A DNA stretch of 64,000 nt, from contig CAVOYU010000010.1 of NCBI GenBank assembly GCA_963700775.1, positions 62,001 to 126,000 of the forward strand. Reading direction: 5' to 3'. The position numbers and the translations under genes are program-made. Below are positions 34,909 to 43,452 of the stretch, piece by piece (the first letter of the stretch is position 1; the number at the start of each line of letters is the position of its first letter). The notes under the pieces were generated by a model, which saw nothing but the letters and a program-made list of their open reading frames with translations, did not search any database and had not been told where the DNA came from. The stretch is from Thermohalobaculum sp963700775. GTDB lineage: Bacteria; Pseudomonadota; Alphaproteobacteria; Rhodobacterales; Rhodobacteraceae.

Positions 34909-35967
34909 ATGGGCTTGGGAGACTACGCTTCCGGCGCGCTGCGCCGGCCAATTCGTTGTGCGGTGCCGCTGCTCGCGGGGCTGTTGATCTCAGGACTGCT
35001 CGGCGTGGCTGCAGCCCCGGCTGAACCGCGCGGCTGCGACAACACCGGCTGGGACAAGCCCTGCACCGTGCAGGGCGGAGTCTATCGCGCCCTGGTGCCG
35101 GAGGGGGACGGACCGTTCCCGGCGATGATCTATCTCTACGGCTCCGGCGGGCAGGCGGTGAACGTCACCAGCCACCCGCTGTTCGACGCCGCGGTGGTCC
35201 AGCGCGGCTATGCGCTGATCGTGCCGGCGGCCCTCGGCCTTGAATACGGCAGGGACCGCTGGGATACCGGCTGGGGCCTGCGCAACGAGCCCGGCCGCCA
35301 GCGCGACGAGGTGCAGTTCGTCCATCGCGTGATCGCCGACGCCGAACGGCGCTTCGGCCTAGACCGCGAGCGCATCGTCCTTGTGGGTCAATCCCGGGGC
35401 GCCTTTCTTATCTGGGAGATCGCCTGCCACGATCCGGAGACCGCCGCCGCCTTCGCGGTTCATGCCGGCGGATATCTCGGCGCGCTGCCGAAGAACTGCG
35501 TGCGGCCGGTCCGTTTCCTCGCCAGCCACGGGCTCGCCGATCCGATCGTACCGTTCGCCGGCCCGCCGATCGTCTCCGGCGGCGTCGCCATGGCGCCGTC
35601 GGCAGGAAGCCTCGACCTGCTGGCCCGCACAAATCGCTGCCAGGGGCCGGAGGCGCAGGACGCCGAGCTGATGTCCGGAATGATGCGGCAGCGTTGGACC
35701 GGCTGCACCGCCGGCAGCTCGCTCGACCTGCTGCTCCACGAGGGCGGACACAACATGCCGCCGGAATGGTTCGGGGCCGTCCTCGACTGGTTCGAGGAGA
35801 CACCGGCCGAAGCGGAGCCGGTCAAGCCGGTGAGCCGCGTCGCCGGCGCCCGCAGCGGCGAACAATTCAAGGGGCTGCCCGAGGGCAAGAAGCTGCTTTC
35901 GGCGAGCGAGAGCGGCGTGAAGCGGGTCCAGGTGCCGCCCGCCGGATCGAAAAAGCTCACCCAGTAG
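34909..35967 (+). CDS. Secreted alpha/beta-hydrolase, PHB-depolymerase/LpqC-like esterase
   Basis: A 352-residue exported protein with signal peptide or N-terminal anchor (PLLAGLLISGLLGVAAAPAE). The hydrolase fold shows an oxyanion segment (PAMIYLYGSGGQ), nucleophile elbow LVGQSRGAFLIW (Ser), Asp in LASHGLADPIVPF and His in LLHEGGHNMPPEW. Conserved cysteines (RGCDNTGWDKPC, TNRCQG, TGCTAG) suggest disulfides, fitting periplasmic or extracellular location. The lysine/serine-rich C-terminal tail (~50 aa) is extra to the fold. It lies 104 nt after phaC, but a role in polyester metabolism is only suggested. Confidence 0.75.
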   Translation: MGLGDYASGALRRPIRCAVPLLAGLLISGLLGVAAAPAEPRGCDNTGWDKPCTVQGGVYRALVPEGDGPFPAMIYLYGSGGQAVNVTSHPLFDAAVVQRGYALIVPAALGLEYGRDRWDTGWGLRNEPGRQRDEVQFVHRVIADAERRFGLDRERIVLVGQSRGAFLIWEIACHDPETAAAFAVHAGGYLGALPKNCVRPVRFLASHGLADPIVPFAGPPIVSGGVAMAPSAGSLDLLARTNRCQGPEAQDAELMSGMMRQRWTGCTAGSSLDLLLHEGGHNMPPEWFGAVLDWFEETPAEAEPVKPVSRVAGARSGEQFKGLPEGKKLLSASESGVKRVQVPPAGSKKLTQ

Positions 35968-35999
35968 GGTTTCGGGCCGGCCGCTCCGCCAGGCCGGTC

Positions 36000-36635
36000 T
36001 CATCCCATCCGGTTGGTCGGATTGCCGATGATGTCCATGAATTCCTTCCGCGTGCGGTGATCCTGGCGGAAGATCCCCAGCATGGTCGAGGTGACCATGC
36101 TGACCCCGGGCTTGTGCACGCCGCGGGTCGACATGCAGTGGTGCTCGCCCTCCAGCACCACGGCGACGCCCTTGGGCTGCAGCACCTCCATCAGGGTGTT
36201 GGCGATCTGCGCGGTCATCTTCTCCTGCACCTGCATGCGCTTGGCATAGGCGTCGACAACCCGGGCCAGCTTCGAGATGCCGACCACCCGATCGGTCGGG
36301 ATGTAGCCCACATGGGCCTTGCCGATGATCGGCGCCAAGTGATGCTCGCAATAGCTCTCGAACCGGATGTCGCGCAGCACAACCATCTCGTCATAGCCCT
36401 CGACCTCCTCGAAGGTCCGCTGCAGCATCGCCACCGGATCCTCCTCGTAGCCGCGGAACCACTGGCGGTAGGCACGGACCACCCGGCCCGGAGTGTCCGT
36501 CAGGCCTTCGCGGTCGGGGTCGTCGCCGGCCCAGCGCAAGAGCGTGCGTACCGCCTCCTCCGCCTCGGCCGCGGTGGGGCGTTCGATCGGCTGTAAATCG
36601 CGCTCGATGCACGCCTTCGGGTCGATCCGGTTCAT
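36000..36635 (-). CDS. folE: GTP cyclohydrolase I FolE
   Basis: FolE converts GTP to 7,8-dihydroneopterin triphosphate, the first step to folate. The 211 residues carry the zinc ligands in FESYCEHHLAPIIGKAHVGY and EGEHHCMSTRGVHKPG, and the decamer-forming VVGISKLARVVDAYAKRMQV. Strong ribosome site GGGAGGTG before the ATG at 36635. Stands alone; convergent with the esterase gene. Confidence 0.97.
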   Translation of the reverse strand: MNRIDPKACIERDLQPIERPTAAEAEEAVRTLLRWAGDDPDREGLTDTPGRVVRAYRQWFRGYEEDPVAMLQRTFEEVEGYDEMVVLRDIRFESYCEHHLAPIIGKAHVGYIPTDRVVGISKLARVVDAYAKRMQVQEKMTAQIANTLMEVLQPKGVAVVLEGEHHCMSTRGVHKPGVSMVTSTMLGIFRQDHRTRKEFMDIIGNPTNRMG

Positions 36636-36781
36636 GCGTCACCTCCCTGTGACTGTCACTACCGCGCCGAGCCCCCCGCCCCTTCGCATCCGTCCACCCC
36701 GGACCTGCGCCCCCACACTAGCAAACCAATAAGGTTAACGGCAGGTAAAGATAGCCTGACAATGGATGAATGACAGGCGCC

Positions 36782-37975
36782 TCAGACTGCCGCAAGGGCT
36801 CGGGCGAGATCGTCGCGCAGATCGACCGGGTCCTCGAGCCCGACCGAGAGCCTGACCAGACCGGGCGTGATTCCGAGCCTGAGCCGCGCCTCCTCTGTCA
36901 GCCGCTGGTGCGTAGTGGTGGTCGGATGGGTGACCAGGCTCTTTGCGTCGCCGAGATTGTTCGAGATCCGGATCAGCTTCAGCGCGTTCAGGAACCGGAA
37001 CGCGCCGGCCTGCCCCCCCGCCACCTCGAAGGACAGCATGGTGCCCGGCCGCTCCATCTGGCTCAGGGCCAGGTTGTGCTGCGGATGGCTCGGCAGGCCG
37101 GGATAGATTACCCGCCCGAGCTTTTCCTCGCCACTCATCCACTGGGCCAGCGCTTCGGCGCCGTCGGTCTGGGCGTGACAGCGGAGCGCAAGGGTCTCGA
37201 GCCCCTTCAGCATCACCCAGGCATTGAACGGGCTCATCGCCGGGCCGGTATGCTTGACGTACGGCTCGACCTCGTCGCGGATGAACTTCTCGTGCCCGAG
37301 AACGACGCCGCCGAGGCAGCGCCCCTGGCCGTCGATATGCTTGGTCGCCGAGTAGACGACGATATCGGCCCCCAGCGCCAGCGGGCGCTGGAACATCGGG
37401 GTGGCGAAGACGTTGTCGATCACCAGCCGTGCTCCCGCCTCGTGGGCGATCGCAGCGACGCCGGCGATGTCGATTATCTCGAGCGTCGGATTCGAAGGTG
37501 TCTCCAGGAAGCAGGCCTTTGTCTCGGGCCGCATCGCCTTGCGCCACTGGTCGAGATCGGTGCCGTCGACCAGCGTCATCGCAATGCCGAAGCGCGGGCA
37601 GAGCGTCTCGACGATGTAGAGGCAGGACCCGAACAGCGCGCGGGCCGCCACCACGTGGTCGCCAGCCTTGAGCTGGCACATCAGCGCGGCGTTCACGGCA
37701 GCCATGCCGCTCGCGGTGGCGAATGCCGCCTCGGCGCCCTCCAGCGCGGCGATGCGGTCCTCAAAGATCGCGACGGTCGGGTTACCGTAGCGGGCGTAGA
37801 TGAAGCCCTCTTCGCCCTCCGGGATTTCGCCCTTGAACCTGCCCTCGGCGGCCTCGGCATTGGGGTAGACGAAGCCCTGGGTGAGGTAGATCGCCTCCGA
37901 AGTCTCGCCGAAGTGGCTGCGCCGCTGGCCCTCGTGGACGAGGCGCGTGCGGGGACGGTAGCTCGTGTCGCTCAT
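36782..37975 (-). CDS. metZ: O-succinylhomoserine sulfhydrylase MetZ
   Basis: This PLP-dependent Cys/Met-metabolism enzyme makes homocysteine directly from O-succinylhomoserine and sulfide. The 397 residues include YLTQGFVYPNAEAAEGRF, the YARYGNPTV substrate loop, LETPSNPTLEIIDI and the PLP lysine in VVYSATKHIDGQGRCLGG. The choice of MetZ over O-acetylhomoserine enzymes or MetB rests on overall resemblance. The start at 37975 (MSDTSYRP) fits the family; the frame is open upstream through the leader to 38137. A SAM-II riboswitch lies 72 nt upstream and predicts repression by S-adenosylmethionine. Confidence 0.92.
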   Translation of the reverse strand: MSDTSYRPRTRLVHEGQRRSHFGETSEAIYLTQGFVYPNAEAAEGRFKGEIPEGEEGFIYARYGNPTVAIFEDRIAALEGAEAAFATASGMAAVNAALMCQLKAGDHVVAARALFGSCLYIVETLCPRFGIAMTLVDGTDLDQWRKAMRPETKACFLETPSNPTLEIIDIAGVAAIAHEAGARLVIDNVFATPMFQRPLALGADIVVYSATKHIDGQGRCLGGVVLGHEKFIRDEVEPYVKHTGPAMSPFNAWVMLKGLETLALRCHAQTDGAEALAQWMSGEEKLGRVIYPGLPSHPQHNLALSQMERPGTMLSFEVAGGQAGAFRFLNALKLIRISNNLGDAKSLVTHPTTTTHQRLTEEARLRLGITPGLVRLSVGLEDPVDLRDDLARALAAV

Positions 37976-38046
37976 GCGTTTATGCCGGGGAATCCGGCCC
38001 TCTCGACCATGAGCCGGAACGGAAGGGCCAGCCCCGCTGGCCACGA

Positions 38047-38107
38047 CCTCTTTAGCGGATTGTTTTACGTGGCCCGCAAGCCGGCCCGACAAATCGCCAC
38101 GTGAGCC
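38047..38107 (-). promoter_or_regulatory. SAM-II riboswitch controlling metZ
   Basis: On the minus strand the leader has, in order, the core blocks of the alphaproteobacterial SAM-II aptamer: acgtggc, gatttgt, ccggcttgcggg, gccacgtaaaac and cgctaaagagg. acgtggc pairs with gccacgt to form P1, and the 3' gctaaag block supplies the pseudoknot strand that covers the ribosome-site region when SAM binds. SAM-II switches are known before metZ, metX and metA genes of this class. Found by eye, but the match in order and spacing is close. Confidence 0.88.
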
Positions 38108-38133
38108 GCGAATACGCCTTTTGTCACGGATCG

Positions 38134-38418
38134 TCAATCTCGCCAGTTCAGATGCGCGTTAACGTCATGAGCGAATCCGGCGGCGACCAGAAGGTCCCGC
38201 CAGTCGGTCTGCGCCAGGGCGATCGCATCGTAGAGCCGGTCCATCCGCCCTGCGCTAACCATCAGGGCGGCGCACTGGACCCGCGCGGAAACGCCCCTCG
38301 AGGCACCGGGCAGGCCTGGACCGCAAATCTCGGCAAGCAGTCGCACCACCTCGTCCTGCTCGCCTGCACGGAACAGGCGCCGGATATGGCCGCGAACAAG
38401 GGGCGTGAGCTCTTCCAT
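38134..38418 (-). CDS. Conserved hypothetical protein, ~94 aa
   Basis: A small, mostly helical cytoplasmic protein (MEELTPLVRGHIRRLFRAGE near the start, ALAQTDWRDLLVAAGFAHDV at the end). I have the impression of a widespread alphaproteobacterial hypothetical family with this DWRDLLVAAGFA ending, but no known function. The ATG at 38418 lacks a clear ribosome site; in-frame ATGs at 38454 and 38544 are alternatives. It sits just upstream of the metZ riboswitch on the same strand, so the metZ promoter may lie inside it. Confidence 0.6.
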   Translation of the reverse strand: MEELTPLVRGHIRRLFRAGEQDEVVRLLAEICGPGLPGASRGVSARVQCAALMVSAGRMDRLYDAIALAQTDWRDLLVAAGFAHDVNAHLNWRD

Positions 38419-38542
38419 TGATCCAGTCCAGGTGAGCCAGTGGCCGGCATGCATCCCGTAATCCGATGCAGGCCATTCTTGCCATTCCTGATCTACCGCT
38501 ACATTGACGGCTTCGCACCCGCTGCCTGCAAGGATCCCTCGC

Positions 38543-39235
38543 ATGTCCGCATCGATCGACCTCTACTACTGGCCCACCCCGAACGGCTACAAGATCTCCA
38601 TCGCGCTCGAGGAGATGAGCTTGCCCTACGAGGTCAGATGGATCGACATCGGGCGGGGCGCCCAGTTCGAGGCGGAGTTCCTCGCCATCGCCCCGAACAA
38701 CCGGATGCCGGCGATCGTCGATCCGGACGGGCCGGACGGCAGGCCGGTCTCGATCTTCGAGTCCGGTGCCATCCTGCAGTACCTCGCCCGCAAGAGCGGC
38801 AAGTTCCATGGCACCAACGAGCGCGAGCGGATCGAGATTGACCAATGGCTGTTCTGGCAGATGGCCGGTGTCGGGCCGATGGCGGGTCAGGCGCATCATT
38901 TCCTCAACTACGCCGACGTCGCGGTCGACTACGCCAAGCAGCGCTACACCGACGAGGTCAACCGGCTCTACGGCGTGCTCAACCGGCGCCTCGCCGGGCG
39001 CGACTTCGTCGCCGGGCCGTACTCGATCGCCGACATGGCGATCTGGCCCTGGGCCTGGGGCTGGGAGCGGCAGAACCAGGACATCGCCGATTTCCCGCAC
39101 ATGAAATCCTGGCTCGACCGCATGTGGGATCGCCCGGCGGTGAAGGCGGGCTGGAGCCTTGGCCAGGAACGGCGGCGCAATCTCGCGACCGATCCGGAGG
39201 CCAAGAAGATCCTGTTCGGCCAGCGGGCGCGCTGA
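38543..39235 (+). CDS. Glutathione S-transferase, YfcG/YghU-like
   Basis: A 230-residue thioredoxin-fold plus helical-domain GST. The N-terminal domain has LYYWPTPNGYKISIALEEM, NNRMPAIVDPDGPDGRPVSI and FESGAILQYLARKSGKF (Glu-Ser glutathione-binding pair). The C-terminal domain has RRLAGRDFVAGPYSIADMAI. This arrangement fits nu-class GSTs with disulfide-bond reductase activity on glutathionyl substrates. AAGGA lies 10 nt before the ATG at 38543. Divergent from the 38134 gene. Confidence 0.9.
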   Translation: MSASIDLYYWPTPNGYKISIALEEMSLPYEVRWIDIGRGAQFEAEFLAIAPNNRMPAIVDPDGPDGRPVSIFESGAILQYLARKSGKFHGTNERERIEIDQWLFWQMAGVGPMAGQAHHFLNYADVAVDYAKQRYTDEVNRLYGVLNRRLAGRDFVAGPYSIADMAIWPWAWGWERQNQDIADFPHMKSWLDRMWDRPAVKAGWSLGQERRRNLATDPEAKKILFGQRAR

Positions 39236-39790
39236 GCCCCGGAGGATATCGGACTGGCACAAAAGAGGGCGCCCGGGGAGAGACTCCGGACGCCCAGTCT
39301 GAGAGGTATCACAAGAAGCACACGTGACAGTCAGTGGAAGCGGTCCAACCCTCGGTCTGGCAATCGGGACCGGGCCGCTTCCGGGGACGGAGTCGCCATA
39401 GCCGAGTCGGTGCCGCCCCGGATGTGACGATTCTCACAGTGCCATGGATTCCACTCGCAGGCCCGACGCCGGGGTCACCTCTGAGTAGCACTCCAGGAAG
39501 ATCGGATCAGGAGGAATGGGGAGCCGGGCGCCGCTCATCCGGGCGGTGCGGAGTCGCTTTCCCCCCTCCCGCGGACGAGAGGGGGGAAAACGCACTGACA
39601 CAAAGCGCACTGGATGAGGGACATAAGCAAATGGCTGTTTCGGCCCACAACCCCAAGGCGGACTGGCTCACAACCCTAGGGTGAGCGGACCATATCACGC
39701 TTCTACCGATTCGCTAAGTTGCGAGTCGAAACCACACTGGTAACGAAGGAAAAATTGTTAACGTTGCCTTGATTGCAACATCCCACCGGC
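39236..39790. other. 555-nt gene-free region rich in stem-loops
   Basis: No convincing coding frame is present. At least three inverted repeats lie within 330 nt: 39267-39295 (terminator-like), 39336-39343 with 39375-39382 (ggaagcgg/ccgcttcc), and 39558-39568 with 39579-39589 (perfect 11-bp stem of tttcccccctc and its complement). The last ~100 nt are distinctly AT-richer. The region may encode a structured RNA or a long 3' UTR of the minus-strand membrane operon. Confidence 0.5.
39267..39295 (-). terminator. Terminator-like hairpin reading leftward
   Basis: gggcg pairs with cgccc and ccgg with ccgg, with one C-A mismatch between them and a ~9-nt loop. On the minus strand the next bases are tcttttgtgc, a usable U-rich tail. 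The nearest minus-strand gene ends 496 nt before it. Confidence 0.55.
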
Positions 39791-40558
39791 TTACCGCAGG
39801 ATCAGCCGGAAGGCTGCGGAGGCGAGCCAGCCCGCCATCAGCGCCACCAGGATCGACAGCATTCCGTAGATCGCGCCGTGCTCCTGGGCCATGACATAGA
39901 TCCACCGCTCGAGTCCGACCTTCCGGACTTCTATAGAGGATTCAAATACATCTATGACATTCTTGTTACGCAACAGGAATACACGCGCACTGTAGTCACC
40001 TTCGACCAGATTGGCCGGCAACCGGATTCTGGTCTCGAACAGCGTCTCGTCGATTACCTTAACCGCCCCCCGCAACTCCACGTAAAGTCCGGCATTGCGG
40101 CGCAGCCGGATGGCCGCCTGGCGGTACTCCTCCGGGTACTCAAAATCGCGCGGAGTGCCGATCAGCCGTACGATCTGGTCGAGCCCCACCTTGTAGCGCA
40201 GGTCGTCGGTCCAGCTGATCACGTCGCGGAAAGGCCCCGTCGTCGCGACCGCGTAGAAGCTCGGCGCCGCGTCGACCTGCACCCCCGGACCGTTGACCCA
40301 GATCCCGAACCGGCGATCCTTCTTGCGCACGATCACCGGCTGCGAGGGCCCGGTCACCGCGACGATGATGTCGGGCGGCCAGGTCTTCGGTCGCGGCGCC
40401 TCGCGCGCGATGGCGCCGTAGATGAAGATCTCCGACCCGCTGAAATCGGTGGTGATCGAGACGTGGGTCTGGCTGAGCCCGGCGATGATCCGCTCCTCGG
40501 CCGCGGCCGCGGCCTGCCCCCAGAGGGTCACTGCAAGGATCACCAGCCAGCGGGTCAA
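39791..40558 (-). CDS. TIGR02186-family exported protein with C-terminal membrane helix
   Basis: A 255-residue protein with an N-terminal signal sequence (RWLVILAVTLWGQAAAAAEE), a beta-rich periplasmic domain and a C-terminal transmembrane helix (YGMLSILVALMAGWLASAAF). It matches the TIGR02186 family, which is commonly encoded beside TSUP (TauE/SafE) transporters; function unknown. The start is a TTG at 40558 overlapping the TSUP stop as TTGA, so translation is coupled. A longer in-frame reading to 42085 is an antisense-free run through the TSUP genes in another frame and is not credible. Confidence 0.82.
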   Translation of the reverse strand: MTRWLVILAVTLWGQAAAAAEERIIAGLSQTHVSITTDFSGSEIFIYGAIAREAPRPKTWPPDIIVAVTGPSQPVIVRKKDRRFGIWVNGPGVQVDAAPSFYAVATTGPFRDVISWTDDLRYKVGLDQIVRLIGTPRDFEYPEEYRQAAIRLRRNAGLYVELRGAVKVIDETLFETRIRLPANLVEGDYSARVFLLRNKNVIDVFESSIEVRKVGLERWIYVMAQEHGAIYGMLSILVALMAGWLASAAFRLILR

Positions 40559-41469
40559 TGTGCCGACCTCCCGCCGAGCGCGAAGAATTCGTCCGGGGTG
40601 CGCACCAGGTCGTAGCCGAGCTTGGCGCAGACCAGAAGCACCAGCAGCGCCAGCAGCACCCTCAACTGCTCGGCCCTGAGCTTGGGCCCGAGCCTTGCGC
40701 CGATCTGCGCCCCGACCACCCCACCCAGCAGAAGCAGAAGCGCCAGGATCGCGTCGACGGTCTGGTTCAGGATCGCGTGCATCAGCGTCGTGGCGCCGGT
40801 CACGAACATGATCTGGAACAGCGAGGTGCCGACGACCACCGTCGTCGCCATACCGAGAAGGTAGATCATGGCCGGAACCATGATGAAGCCGCCGCCGACC
40901 CCCATGATCGCCGCCAGCACGCCGACCAGAGCTCCCACCAGAAAGGGCGGGATCGCCGAGATGTAGAGGTTCGAGGCCCGGAACCGCATCTTGAACGGCA
41001 GGCCGTGGCTCCAGTGGTGGGCGCGGCGGCGCGGCGCCCGCCCGCTCTTGGTCCGCCTGAGCGCATTGAGGCTCTCGACGAACATCAGGGCGCCAACGAT
41101 GCCGAGAAAGACCACATAGCAGAGCGAGACCAGCAGCTCGACCTGGCCGATCCGGCGCAGCATGGCGAAGAGCTGCACCCCGACCGCCGACCCGACGAGG
41201 CCGCCCGACAGAAGCACCAGCCCCATCTTGAAGTCGACCGTCTTGCGCTTCCAGTGCGCCAGCACGCCCGAGAACGAGGAGGCCACGATCTGGTTCGCCT
41301 CGGTCGCAACCGCCACCGCGGGCGGGATGCCGATCAGGATCAGCAGCGGCGTCATCAGGAATCCGCCACCGACTCCGAACAACCCAGACAGAAACCCCAC
41401 GCCCCCGCCCAGACCGAGCAGAAGAAACGCGTTCACAGATACTTCGGCGATGGGCAGGTAGACGTTCAT
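40555..41469 (-). CDS. TSUP-family (TauE/SafE) membrane transporter, copy A
   Basis: A 304-residue protein with about eight membrane segments in two TSUP repeats: LGGGVGFLSGLFGVGGGFLM with PLLILIGIPPAVAVATEANQ, and IMGVGGGFIMVPAMIYLLGM. TSUP proteins export or import sulfite, sulfoacetate or related organosulfur anions. It is a close paralogue of the next gene (MNVYLPIAE versus MNIYLPIAE, same length). The start at 41469 is set by paralogy; the frame is open to 41586. Confidence 0.9.
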   Translation of the reverse strand: MNVYLPIAEVSVNAFLLLGLGGGVGFLSGLFGVGGGFLMTPLLILIGIPPAVAVATEANQIVASSFSGVLAHWKRKTVDFKMGLVLLSGGLVGSAVGVQLFAMLRRIGQVELLVSLCYVVFLGIVGALMFVESLNALRRTKSGRAPRRRAHHWSHGLPFKMRFRASNLYISAIPPFLVGALVGVLAAIMGVGGGFIMVPAMIYLLGMATTVVVGTSLFQIMFVTGATTLMHAILNQTVDAILALLLLLGGVVGAQIGARLGPKLRAEQLRVLLALLVLLVCAKLGYDLVRTPDEFFALGGRSAH

Positions 41470-41625
41470 TCTCGACCCGTCGCGGCGCGTGCACCGGTCT
41501 AACGTCCCGGTTTCGGATAATCCAGCACCACGTCCCGCCGGGCCGTGGTGCCAGACGTGCCGATAGTGCGCGCAGCAGGGCGTCAATGGCGCCGGGCAGA
41601 CCCCGGAGCGATCGCGGCACCCGCG

Positions 41626-42540
41626 TCATCGCCCTGCCCGCACGACGAGGTTGAACGGATCGACCGGATCGCGGAACAGGCCGACCGCGATCTGGAGGCC
41701 GACCAGGACCACCAGCAGTCCCAGCGCAACGCGCATGTGCTCCGCCCGCAGCCGCGACGCGAACCGCGCCCCCACCTGGGCGCCGATCACGCCGCCGAGC
41801 AGCAGCACCAGCGCAAGCACCGCGTCGACAGTCCGGCTCGTGTAGGCATGCATCAGCGTTGTCGCCGCGGTCACGAACATGATCTGGAACAGCGAAGTGC
41901 CGACGACGACATTGGTCGCCATGCCGAGGATGTAGATCATCGCCGGAATCATGATGAACCCGCCGCCCACCCCCATGATCGCCGCCAGCAGCCCAACCAG
42001 GGCACCGACCAAGAGCGGCGGGATCGCCGAGATATAGAGGTTCGAGGCCCGGAACCGCATCCTGAACGGCAGGTGATGCACCCACATGTGCCGCCGCCGC
42101 CGGGGCGGGCCGCCGCGCTGCGAGCGCCGTAGCGACCTAATGCCCTCGAACAGCATCAGTCCGCCGATGCCGCCGAGGAATACCACGTAGCAGAGCGAGA
42201 CGAAGAGCTCGACCTGGCCAAGCCGCCGCAGCGCGTCGAAGATCTGCACACCGGCCGCCGATCCGACGAGGCCGCCCGCCAGCAGCACCAGGCCCATCTT
42301 GTAGTCGACGGTGCCGCGGCGCCAGTGGGTCAGCACGCCGGAGAAGGATGCGCCCGCGACCTGGTTCGCTCCGGTGGCAACCGCGACCGCGGGCGGAACA
42401 CCGATCAGGATCAGGAGCGGCGTGATCAGGAAGCCGCCACCGACCCCGAACAGGCCCGAAAGGACGCCGACCCCGCCGCCTATGGCGACGAGGAGATAGA
42501 CATTCACCGAGATCTCGGCGATCGGGAGGTAGATGTTCAT
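41626..42540 (-). CDS. TSUP-family (TauE/SafE) membrane transporter, copy B
   Basis: 304 residues with the same two-repeat TSUP layout (VLSGLFGVGGGFLITPLLIL; AAIMGVGGGFIMIPAMIYIL). It is nearly colinear with copy A, including the His/Arg-rich cytoplasmic loop (GGPPRRRRHMWVHHLPFRMR). The tandem pair is a duplication, and the sequence differences suggest it is not very recent. It lies 85 nt after the TPR gene and 156 nt before copy A in one operon. Confidence 0.9.
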   Translation of the reverse strand: MNIYLPIAEISVNVYLLVAIGGGVGVLSGLFGVGGGFLITPLLILIGVPPAVAVATGANQVAGASFSGVLTHWRRGTVDYKMGLVLLAGGLVGSAAGVQIFDALRRLGQVELFVSLCYVVFLGGIGGLMLFEGIRSLRRSQRGGPPRRRRHMWVHHLPFRMRFRASNLYISAIPPLLVGALVGLLAAIMGVGGGFIMIPAMIYILGMATNVVVGTSLFQIMFVTAATTLMHAYTSRTVDAVLALVLLLGGVIGAQVGARFASRLRAEHMRVALGLLVVLVGLQIAVGLFRDPVDPFNLVVRAGR

Positions 42541-42625
42541 CCTGGTCCTGCCGGCAGCGCACCCCGCATTACCGGCGCTGCAATCCGATTGCCAGAGCTA
42601 CGACGTCGCGATCCGGCCGCGCGGG

Positions 42626-43441
42626 TCAGTTCCGGCCGCGGCGGCGGCGATAGAACCGGAAGGCGCCGGCCAGGAGGACGGCAATCAGCCCAACCGGAGC
42701 GATCCAGCGCGTGTCGTGGCGAAAGTAGGCGAGGCCCATCCGCTCCCGGACCTCGGTCAGCCCGTCGTCGATGCGCTTCTCCCAGTCGCCGTCGTATCTC
42801 TCGCGGGCGGTCAGCAGCACCTCGATCGCCTCGGGACCCAGGTCGAGCCGGTTCAGCGCGTCGCCGAGATGCACCGCCGCCGTCTCCAGCAGGTGGTCGT
42901 TCACCTCCGCCTCGCGCCGCTCCAGTATGTAGCGCAGCCACGGCACGGCCCGGTCGGGAGTGTCCTCGCGCAGGTAGATCTTGGCGAGATTGATGACCAT
43001 CCCAGCGGACATGTCGCCGACCTCGCCGCCATAGCCGTCGAGGGGCCGATCGTAGTCGAGGAAGTTCGCCGCTCCGAATTCGTAGAGCCGGCGAATATGG
43101 GCATAGTCCCGGTCGACCCAATAGTAGTAGTTGATCGCGGACGCGGTGATCTGGTCGTCGCGGCGCTCGAAATCCTCGATAGCCCGGAACATCGCCTTGG
43201 CTTTCTGCCGGTCGGTCAGGGCGTCGTTCCGCCAGATCGCATCGAAGTCCTCGATGCTGCCGATCCGGAGCTCCAGCTCGACCTCGTCCCACCAGCCGGG
43301 GCGCGGGCAGCAATCGGGGAAATCGGCGATGCGGATCGTGTCCCGCGGGTCGGGAGCCTGTGCCCCGACCGGCCCGGAGAGCACGACAAGCCCGCTGGAC
43401 GCAGCTGCCGCGAACCTCGCGAGAAAGCTGAGCACCCGCAT
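42626..43441 (-). CDS. Exported TPR-like protein with C-terminal membrane anchor
   Basis: 271 residues. A signal peptide (MRVLSFLARFAAAASSGLVV) is followed by a helical-repeat region (ITASAINYYYWVDRDYAHIR, MVINLAKIYLREDTPDRAVP, LGDALNRLDLGPEAIEVLLT) resembling TPR repeats. One transmembrane helix (WIAPVGLIAVLLAGAFRFY) and the tail RRRRGRN close the protein. Thus most of it is periplasmic with a short basic cytoplasmic end. No named family is recognised. It starts 11 nt after the mscS-like stop and is likely a partner of that channel. Confidence 0.7.
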   Translation of the reverse strand: MRVLSFLARFAAAASSGLVVLSGPVGAQAPDPRDTIRIADFPDCCPRPGWWDEVELELRIGSIEDFDAIWRNDALTDRQKAKAMFRAIEDFERRDDQITASAINYYYWVDRDYAHIRRLYEFGAANFLDYDRPLDGYGGEVGDMSAGMVINLAKIYLREDTPDRAVPWLRYILERREAEVNDHLLETAAVHLGDALNRLDLGPEAIEVLLTARERYDGDWEKRIDDGLTEVRERMGLAYFRHDTRWIAPVGLIAVLLAGAFRFYRRRRGRN

Positions 43442-43452
43442 CTCGCCTCGCC

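Noticed and set aside
39401..39413. gccgagtcggtgc resembles the last hairpin of Cas9 tracrRNA
   Set aside because: No cas genes, repeats or anti-repeat nearby, and the full hairpin is not present; a short chance match.
39791..42085. 764-codon minus-strand frame covering the TIGR02186 gene and both TSUP genes
   Set aside because: Only the last 255 codons are family-like; the rest is the TSUP genes read in the wrong frame. The TTG at 40558 is the real start.
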